64,000 bases of DNA from Hymenobacter jejuensis (GTDB lineage Bacteria > Bacteroidota > Bacteroidia > Cytophagales > Hymenobacteraceae): positions 3,472,001 to 3,536,000 of the forward strand of contig NZ_CP040896.1 in the NCBI RefSeq assembly GCF_006337165.1, written 5' to 3'. The translations under genes and the position numbers were made by a program. Shown in pieces: positions 54,644 to 61,502 of this stretch (its first letter is position 1; each line of letters begins with the position of its first letter). The notes beneath the pieces are model-generated. The model did no database searches and was not told where the DNA came from. It saw only the letters and a program-made list of their open reading frames with translations.

Positions 54644-56437
54644 GTGCAACAACTCGAAAACGACATCAAAGCCGCGCTGAGCACGGCTATTCAGCAAGTA
54701 TTTGGCGCCGAAGTGCCAGCGCAACAGCTTACGATTCAACCGACGCGCAAAGAGTTTGCGGGCACATTTACGCTCGTTACGTTTGCGCTGACCAAAGTCT
54801 TGGGCAAAGGCCCGGAGCAAATTGGGCAGGCGCTGGGCGGGTGGCTGACGCAAAACGACGCGCGCGTGTCGGGCTTCAACGTGGTGAAAGGCTTCCTGAA
54901 CCTCGAAATTGCCGATGCGCAGTGGCTGCAACTCTTTACCGCCTTACGCCAACAGCCCGACAATACGCCCGTGCAAACCGGTGGCCCACAGCAGGTTGTA
55001 GTCGAGTATTCTTCGCCTAATACCAACAAGCCCCTGCACCTAGGGCACTTGCGCAACAACTTCCTGGGCTATTCGGTGGCTGAGATTCTGAAAGCTACCG
55101 GCGCTACCGTCACAAAGGCCAACCTCGTCAACGACCGCGGCATTCACATCTGCAAGTCGATGCTGGCCTATCAGCGCTACGGCCACGGCGAAACGCCCCA
55201 GGAATCCGGCATCAAAGGCGATCACCTGATCGGCAAGTATTACGTCCTGTTTGAGAAGCACTACCGCGAGCAGGTGCGGCAGCTCCAAGCCGAAGGCGTT
55301 GCCGAAGATATTGCCAAGCGCCAGGCGCCGCTCATGACCGAAGCACAGGAAATGCTGCAGGCGTGGGAGCAGGGCGACGAAGAAGTGCTGCAACTGTGGC
55401 GCCAGATGAACGGCTGGGTCTACGAAGGATTTGACGAAACGTACCAGACCATCGGCGTCGATTTTGACAAGTATTACTACGAGTCGGAAACGTATCTCCT
55501 TGGTAAAGAACGTGTTGAAGAAGGCTTGCAAAAAGGTGTTTTCTTCAAGAAAGAAGACGGCTCGGTGTGGGTTGACCTGAAAGAAGAAGGCCTCGACGAA
55601 AAGCTCCTGCTCCGTGCCGACGGCACGTCTGTTTACATCACCCAGGACTTGGGCACGGCCGAGCTGAAGTATCAGGATTTCGGCTACGACCTGTCCGTCT
55701 ACGTCATCGCCGACGAGCAGAACTACCACATGCAGGTGCTGAAAGCGGTGCTCAAAAAGCTGGGCAAGCCCTACGCCGCCGCCATTTACCACCTCAGCTA
55801 CGGCATGGTCGATCTGCCCTCGGGCAAGATGAAATCGCGCGAAGGCACCGTAGTAGACGCCGACGAACTGGTGCGCGAAGTAGTAGCGGCTGCCAAAGAA
55901 GCGACGCTGGCCAAAGGCAAAACCGAAGGCCTCACCGAGCAGGAAGCCGAGCAGCTTTACCATACGTTGGGCTTAGGTGCGCTCAAATACTATTTGCTGA
56001 AAGTGGATCCGAAGAAGCGCATGCTCTTCAATCCCGAAGAATCGGTGAGCCTAGAGGGGCATACAGGACCTTTCATCCAATATTCGCACGCCCGTATTTC
56101 CGCCATTCGCCGCAAGGCGGCCGAACTGGGAATCAGCGAAACGGCTGATGTACAAAGTATTGCTAGTCTGCACATTACGGAAAGCGAAATGGTGCAGGAA
56201 TTGGCTCGTTATGGTACGGCCGTAGCGGAAGCTGCCCGCACCTTTTCGCCGGCCATTATCTCGCAGTATGTGTACGATGTCGCCAAAGCCTACAACCGTT
56301 TCTACACAGAAGTCTCCATTTTCACCGAGCCCGATGAGGTAAAGCGTGCCTTCCGGGTTGCGCTATCCGCCCAAACCGGACGGACCATCAAAGCGGCCAT
56401 GCGGTTGCTGGGTATTGAAGTACCGGACCGCATGTAG
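54644..56437 (+). CDS. argS: Arginyl-tRNA synthetase
   Basis: A 597-residue class I synthetase. EYSSPNTNKPLHLGHLRNN includes the HLGH form of the HIGH motif; the KMSKS equivalent is KMKSREGT. The N-terminal Add-1 domain (about residues 1-100) and the C-terminal anticodon-binding DALR domain are both present. GTG is used as start (MQQLENDIKAAL); no in-frame ATG is available. The preceding 200 bp hold a -7 element. Confidence 0.97.
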   Translation: MQQLENDIKAALSTAIQQVFGAEVPAQQLTIQPTRKEFAGTFTLVTFALTKVLGKGPEQIGQALGGWLTQNDARVSGFNVVKGFLNLEIADAQWLQLFTALRQQPDNTPVQTGGPQQVVVEYSSPNTNKPLHLGHLRNNFLGYSVAEILKATGATVTKANLVNDRGIHICKSMLAYQRYGHGETPQESGIKGDHLIGKYYVLFEKHYREQVRQLQAEGVAEDIAKRQAPLMTEAQEMLQAWEQGDEEVLQLWRQMNGWVYEGFDETYQTIGVDFDKYYYESETYLLGKERVEEGLQKGVFFKKEDGSVWVDLKEEGLDEKLLLRADGTSVYITQDLGTAELKYQDFGYDLSVYVIADEQNYHMQVLKAVLKKLGKPYAAAIYHLSYGMVDLPSGKMKSREGTVVDADELVREVVAAAKEATLAKGKTEGLTEQEAEQLYHTLGLGALKYYLLKVDPKKRMLFNPEESVSLEGHTGPFIQYSHARISAIRRKAAELGISETADVQSIASLHITESEMVQELARYGTAVAEAARTFSPAIISQYVYDVAKAYNRFYTEVSIFTEPDEVKRAFRVALSAQTGRTIKAAMRLLGIEVPDRM

Positions 56438-56501
56438 TTGATTAGAAAAAGGCAGCCGCGAATAAAAATCGAAAGGCAAAACGAATAGGAATAGATAGCT
56501 T

Positions 56502-57083
56502 ATGAAAAGCGTAGCCGTGTATTGCGGTTCCAGTGCCGGAACCAACGAGATTTATCGCCAACAGGCTGACGCTTTGGGACAAGCATTGGTAGCGCGCAAC
56601 ATTACGCTGGTATACGGCGGCGGGCGCGTGGGCCTCATGGGCGCCATTGCCGACAGCGTGATGCAGCACGGCGGTCAGGCCATCGGCGTTATTCCTGATT
56701 TTCTGGCAAATAAAGAACTGGCGCACTTGGGCCTGACGGAGCTGTTCGTGGTCAAGTCGATGCACGAGCGCAAGCTGAAAATGTCGGAGCTGGCCGAGGG
56801 CTTCATTGCTATGCCCGGCGGTTACGGCACCATGGAAGAGCTGTTTGAGATGCTGACTTGGGGCCAGCTTGGCATGCACCAAAAACCGATTGGCGTACTC
56901 AATGTCAACGGCTTTTACGACCATTTGCTGCTGGCCTTGGATACCATGGCTACGGAAGGCCTGCTGCGCCGCGAGAACCGCGACCAACTATTGCAAAGTC
57001 CTGTAGCTAATGCCTTGTTAGATAAGATGTTAGCGTATCAGCCGGTAGCAGTAGAAAAGTGGCTTTCGCCGCCCACTACCTAA
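56502..57083 (+). CDS. LOG-family protein (cytokinin-activating-type phosphoribohydrolase)
   Basis: A 193-residue Rossmann-like protein of the LOG/TIGR00730 family, often misnamed lysine decarboxylase. The signatures GGGRVGLMG and PGGYGTMEELFE are present and MHERKLKMSELAEGFIAM precedes the second. In bacteria these enzymes hydrolyse nucleoside 5'-monophosphates to base and ribose phosphate. It follows argS on the same strand by 64 bp. Confidence 0.93.
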   Translation: MKSVAVYCGSSAGTNEIYRQQADALGQALVARNITLVYGGGRVGLMGAIADSVMQHGGQAIGVIPDFLANKELAHLGLTELFVVKSMHERKLKMSELAEGFIAMPGGYGTMEELFEMLTWGQLGMHQKPIGVLNVNGFYDHLLLALDTMATEGLLRRENRDQLLQSPVANALLDKMLAYQPVAVEKWLSPPTT

Positions 57084-57210
57084 CCGACATTTCTAAGTCA
57101 GCAACAGGGCGAAACTGCTACCTTCGGGCCTGCAAACAATGCACTCCATTTGGTGGTTTGCGGAGTGAAAGCTGTTTTCGCGCCTACCTTAGTTTCACCT
57201 AACTCCCTGT

Positions 57211-57804
57211 ATGAAAGCTTCGTTTACGATTGTGGCGGCAACACTGGCTTTGGCCGGATTGTCGTCTTACACGTTCTCTCAACCCGTTTCTTCCATGATT
57301 GACTCAACCACCGAAGCGCCTGCTGCACAGGGCACCGTTTACGATTACACCGTCAAAACCATCGACGGCAAAGAAGTGAAACTGAGCCAATACAAAGGCA
57401 AAAAGCTCCTCATCGTCAATACGGCGTCGGAGTGTGGCTTTACGCCGCAGTACAAGGAACTGGAAGAACTGTATAAGAAGCACGGCGACAAAGTGGTCGT
57501 ACTGGGTTTTCCGGCCAACAATTTTGGCGGCCAAGAACCCGGCACCAATTCGCAGATTGCCACCTTCTGCGAGAAAAACTACGGCGTCAGCTTTCCTCTG
57601 TTCAGCAAAATTTCGGTGAAAGGCGACGACACCGATCCGCTGTATAAGTTCCTGTCGGACAAGGGGAAGAACGGAGTCGTGAGCGATGCGCCCACCTGGA
57701 ACTTCTGCAAATACCTCATCGATGAGCAAGGCCACGTCGTGAAGTTTTATCCGTCGAAGGTGAAGCCCATGAGCGACGAACTGCTCGCCGACATTCTGAA
57801 ATAA
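57211..57804 (+). CDS. Glutathione peroxidase-family protein with signal peptide
   Basis: A 197-residue thiol peroxidase. The first 22 residues form a signal peptide (FTIVAATLALAGLSSYTFSQ), then a linker, then the family fold. The peroxidatic Cys is in NTASECGFTPQY, Gln in PANNFGGQEPG and Trp in APTWNFCKY complete the site. Bacterial members usually use thioredoxin. A secretory signal suggests a periplasmic role. Ends 62 bp before menA on the same strand. Confidence 0.95.
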   Translation: MKASFTIVAATLALAGLSSYTFSQPVSSMIDSTTEAPAAQGTVYDYTVKTIDGKEVKLSQYKGKKLLIVNTASECGFTPQYKELEELYKKHGDKVVVLGFPANNFGGQEPGTNSQIATFCEKNYGVSFPLFSKISVKGDDTDPLYKFLSDKGKNGVVSDAPTWNFCKYLIDEQGHVVKFYPSKVKPMSDELLADILK

Positions 57805-57866
57805 TCTGAGACGCTGCGTTGTTGGCAAGCCTAACAACGCGCCGGCTGTATAACCGACTTCTGCAA

Positions 57867-58796
57867 ATGGCTTCTGCTGTTTCTCCCGCAAACCCAAGTC
57901 GCGCAAAGGCTTGGGTTTCGGCTTTCCGGCCCCGTACACTGCCGCTGGCCTTGGCTAGCATCCTGATGGGGGCCTTTTTAGCCGCTGCCAACCACAGTTT
58001 CAACGGCTTGGTGGTCGGACTGGCGGCCCTCACCACCGTTCTGCTCCAGATTCTGTCCAATCTTGCCAACGACTACGGCGACTCACAGAACGGCGCCGAC
58101 AGTGTGCACCGCGAAGGGCCGCAGCGGGCCGTGCAAAGCGGCGCCATCACGCCTGTCCAAATGAAGCAGGGCATGGGTGTATTCGGCCTACTTTCTCTCA
58201 TTTCTGGCTTGTGTCTTCTGTGGGCCGCGCTTGGCACGTCCGGTACTTGGATTTTCCTGACGTTTTTTGTGCTCGGATTATCGGCAATTTGGGCAGCGGT
58301 CAATTACACAGCGGGCTCAAAGCCATACGGTTACGCAGGCCTTGGTGACTTGTCGGTGTTTATCTTCTTCGGAATGGTGGGCGTGTGCGGTACGTATTAC
58401 CTGCAAACCCGTGCCTTGCCGCTGACGGTATTGTTGCCCGCGGCCGGCCTAGGCTGTTTTGCAACTGCCGTGCTGAACGTCAACAACATCCGCGACATCC
58501 GCTCCGATGAGCTAGCCGGTAAAATCACGATTCCGGTGCGCTTGGGCCCGCAGCCCGCGCGTGGCTACCATTGGTTGCTGCTGCTGCTAGGCTTTGGTTG
58601 TGCAAGTATTTATGTAGCAGCCACTTACCATTCGCCGTGGCAATGGCTGTTTGTGCTGGCTGCGCCGCTTCTGGTTTTCAACGGCCTGCAAGTGTGGCGC
58701 CGCCAAGACTCCATGCAACTCGATCCGCTGCTAAAGCAGATGGCACTGAGCACATTGGTGTTTGTGCTGCTGTTCGGTTTGGGGCAGATTCTTTAG
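57867..58796 (+). CDS. menA: 1,4-dihydroxy-2-naphthoate polyprenyltransferase
   Basis: A 309-residue UbiA-superfamily membrane enzyme making demethylmenaquinone. The first Asp-rich motif is LANDYGDSQNGAD at about residues 68-80, and the second is NVNNIRDIRSDELAGK near residue 200. About eight helices are visible. The ATG at 57867 (MASAVSPANPSRAK) is preferred to a TTG 48 bp upstream. Other men genes are absent from the window. Menaquinone is the usual respiratory quinone of this phylum. Confidence 0.93.
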   Translation: MASAVSPANPSRAKAWVSAFRPRTLPLALASILMGAFLAAANHSFNGLVVGLAALTTVLLQILSNLANDYGDSQNGADSVHREGPQRAVQSGAITPVQMKQGMGVFGLLSLISGLCLLWAALGTSGTWIFLTFFVLGLSAIWAAVNYTAGSKPYGYAGLGDLSVFIFFGMVGVCGTYYLQTRALPLTVLLPAAGLGCFATAVLNVNNIRDIRSDELAGKITIPVRLGPQPARGYHWLLLLLGFGCASIYVAATYHSPWQWLFVLAAPLLVFNGLQVWRRQDSMQLDPLLKQMALSTLVFVLLFGLGQIL

Positions 58797-58856
58797 CTTA
58801 TACCACCCGCCGCCGTAGGTTAATGCTCAGGTTAGTTTCCTAAATTGGGAGCTACC

Positions 58857-60887
58857 ATGAGAGAGGTGTACTATTATTACCTAAAAACCAGCGCCGCCGG
58901 CTGGTTGGGTTCTTGGCGGTGGAGATTATTTGGGGTGTTGCTGCTAGCCGCTCAGCCGGCAATGGCCGCCGGGGCGCCGCCGCGAGAAGATACCCTACGC
59001 GTAAACCGACACATCGCGGAGATTTTCTTTCAGCCCGGCATGTATAGCGTGCTGGAAGACCCAACGAATCGGCTTACTATTCAAGAAGTTGCAAGCCCGG
59101 CTCTCCGCTCGCGCTTCAGCCGCTTCGACGACGAATGCCGCTGCATCCAGAATCCCAAATTCACTTACTGGCTCCGGCTGACGGTGCGCAACACCGATTC
59201 TTCGCCACAGGAAAGGTGGTATTGGGAGGTGTTCGATTCGCACATTGAAAACGTAGCTTTCTTTCGAACTGAACCGCAGGGCAGCTATGATAGCCTCGTG
59301 ACGGGCGCGGCCCTGCCTTTCCGGAGCCGGGCAGTGCTGTTTAAAAACTTCCTGTTTGCCCTGAATCTGCAGCCCGGCCAGACGCAAACCTATTACGTAC
59401 GCCTGCACTCCGACGCCAAAAACAGCTTTCGGGGACTGTTGCGCAGTGAGAAAGACTTACCACAGGACGCTCAGGACAACTACATTCTGTTTGGTTGTTT
59501 CTACGGCGTGCTGCTCATCATGATGGTCTACAACTTTGGGTTGTACCTTTTCATGCGCGAGCGAACGTACCTGCACTACGTGCTGTATGTGCTGTGTTGC
59601 AGCCTCATGTTTTTATCCGACGACGGCCTGGGCTTTCAATACCTGTGGCCAGGGCTGCCGGGACTCAACCGCATCATCAATCCCAGTGCGCCCTTCTTTT
59701 TGTTGGTGGCCCTAAGCTTCTATTCGCGCAGCTTTTTGGCCACCGCCGAACACCTGCCTCGCCACGATAAATGGATTCGGATTGTGGCAGCAGGTACTGT
59801 GGCGGTGTTACTGCTCGATACGCTTGTGTTGCGTACGTCCTTCCTGTACTGGCTTTACCTAGCGCCCTATATCCTGATTTATTCGGCAGCGTGGCGCGTC
59901 TACAAACAGGGCGTGCGCTCTGCACGGTTTTTCGTGGCGGCGCATACTCTGATTTGTTTGGGGGTGCTATTTCACGTTACCAGAAGGGTAGGGGTTAACT
60001 TTTTGAATGGTCCTTTCACCGTGTATAGCATGTATTCGGCTTTCATGGTGGAAGTAGCAGTGCTTTCGTACGCGCTGGGCGAGAAGATCAAGGCCATTCG
60101 AGAAGCTACTTTCAAGGCGCAGGCCCGTTTGGTGAAGCAATTGCAGAAGAAGCACCACGCGCAAGCGTTGCTGATGGAGCAACTGCGTCAGAATCAAGAG
60201 CTTAAAGATCAGTTGAATACGGAACTGGAGGCTCAGGTAGTGCGCCGTACCGAGGAGTTGCAACGCCAAAGTGAAACCATTGCCGCCCAAAACCATGAGC
60301 TGTTGCAAGCCAACGGGCTTCTGGCTCTGCAATCGGCCGCCATCGAAAAGCTCAATGCTGATTTGCAACGCGATTTGCAGCAAGTGAAAGCTGCGCGGGT
60401 GCTATCGAAGGAAGTCGATTTTGGCGAGTTCAGCCAAATTTACCCCGATAAAGAGGCGTGCCTGCGCTACTTAGCTGACTTAAAGTGGGCCAAAGGCTAC
60501 CAGTGCCGCAAATGTGGCCACGAAAAATACTGCGATGGCCGCGAAGAATATGCTCGCCGTTGCACACGGTGTCGCTACGTAGAATCGGCGACGGCCAACA
60601 CCATATTACAGAAGTGTAAGTTTTCCATAATCAAGGCTTTCTACGCAGTGTTTCTCATCTACGCGCACAAAGGGAGTTACTCCTCGCAAGAGCTTTCGCG
60701 GGTGCTGGAGCTGCGGCAAGGCACTTGTTGGAACTTCAGCCAGAAGGTAGTAGAAGCCATCCGCCGCCGCCGGGCTGCTCCTGATTTCGACGAAAACGAA
60801 GACTGGACCCGCATTCTGCTCGATGCCACCGGGGCTATTGAAGAAGACGCCACTAGCATGGCGATGGAACTAGCTGAACCTAATTGA
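58857..60887 (+). CDS. 7TM-DISM receptor fused to an IS1595-type transposase zinc-ribbon/HTH half
   Basis: A 676-residue membrane receptor. A signal/first helix at about 16-38 is followed by a DISMED2-like extracellular domain (about 45-185), a 7TM-DISM region (about 205-410, beginning YILFGCFYGVLLIMM), and a coiled coil (about 415-510). From residue 521 the sequence becomes an IS1595-family transposase N-terminus: FSQIYPDKEACLRYLADLKW, a zinc ribbon with CRKC (550-553) and CTRC (569-572), ATANTILQKCKFSIIKAFYA and SSQELSRVLELRQGTCWNFS. No DDE/ISXO2 catalytic domain and no histidine kinase follow. The transposase half appears to have been recruited as an output domain. The ATG is preferred to a TTG four codons upstream. 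Confidence 0.85.
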   Translation: MREVYYYYLKTSAAGWLGSWRWRLFGVLLLAAQPAMAAGAPPREDTLRVNRHIAEIFFQPGMYSVLEDPTNRLTIQEVASPALRSRFSRFDDECRCIQNPKFTYWLRLTVRNTDSSPQERWYWEVFDSHIENVAFFRTEPQGSYDSLVTGAALPFRSRAVLFKNFLFALNLQPGQTQTYYVRLHSDAKNSFRGLLRSEKDLPQDAQDNYILFGCFYGVLLIMMVYNFGLYLFMRERTYLHYVLYVLCCSLMFLSDDGLGFQYLWPGLPGLNRIINPSAPFFLLVALSFYSRSFLATAEHLPRHDKWIRIVAAGTVAVLLLDTLVLRTSFLYWLYLAPYILIYSAAWRVYKQGVRSARFFVAAHTLICLGVLFHVTRRVGVNFLNGPFTVYSMYSAFMVEVAVLSYALGEKIKAIREATFKAQARLVKQLQKKHHAQALLMEQLRQNQELKDQLNTELEAQVVRRTEELQRQSETIAAQNHELLQANGLLALQSAAIEKLNADLQRDLQQVKAARVLSKEVDFGEFSQIYPDKEACLRYLADLKWAKGYQCRKCGHEKYCDGREEYARRCTRCRYVESATANTILQKCKFSIIKAFYAVFLIYAHKGSYSSQELSRVLELRQGTCWNFSQKVVEAIRRRRAAPDFDENEDWTRILLDATGAIEEDATSMAMELAEPN

Positions 60888-61502
60888 AGCTCAATTGGAA
60901 ACGATGGGTGAGTAGAATGAAAAAAAATCAGCGGAGAAGTAAAAAAATACTGGATTTGTAGATTGTTTTTTAGCTGCTGCCCTTTGGTTATAGTGTCTAG
61001 TATTAAGCTCAATCAACGGGGAAAAGACGAAAAACACGTGTGTACTAAGCGTATAAGCTAGAACGCAAGAACACTGTAAAATGCCTTTTGCAACCTGCAA
61101 AGGGCATTTTTGCTATTGCATTTCCTAAACAATCGCGGATATATTTGGGCATTCTCAACGTGCTGTGGTGCCCTGCACCGTTTACTTTATGTGCCTTATC
61201 CACTAATGGAAGTGCTCCTGCTCCCTAGGTTCATACATCCAGAGCCACATTACCTGTGCGTACAACGCGGGCTATATGGAACGCGCGAGGACATTGGCTG
61301 CGGCGCTTTTATTTCGACCAGACTGCAAACGTTTCCAGATGCTGCGTGCTAAGCCTTGGGCTATTTGCTACGGGAAAGCCTATAGCGAATGCTAAGACTT
61401 TCAAACGTTTGCGTCCTACGTTGGTGAACTAGCTTTCTCAGTGCTTAGCTAAGTGCATCAGGCAGGCTTTCTTATGTGACCTCACCCCTAACATTTCTTT
61501 AT
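60888..61502. other. Intergenic region of 615 bp before the SusC gene
   Basis: Contains a terminator at 61077-61110 for the 7TM-DISM gene. The rest is moderately AT-rich and holds no supported gene, RNA or clear promoter. Confidence 0.45.
61077..61110 (+). terminator. Terminator after the receptor gene
   Basis: AAAATGCCTTTTGCA pairs with TGCAAAGGGCATTTT (with one G-T pair) around a 3-base loop, followed by T residues. Confidence 0.75.

Noticed and set aside
55040..55963. 307-codon minus-strand frame opposite argS
   Set aside because: Shadow of the arginyl-tRNA synthetase gene, Val/Leu/His-rich and without recognisable features.
60417..60887. Complete IS1595-type insertion sequence at the end of the 7TM-DISM gene
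   Set aside because: No terminal inverted repeats, target duplications or DDE domain were found, and the zinc-ribbon part is in frame with the receptor and has its own stop followed by a terminator, so it is treated as a fused domain.
61110..61352. 80-codon plus-strand frame before the SusC gene
   Set aside because: Cys-rich, no conserved features, begins inside a terminator; most likely chance.
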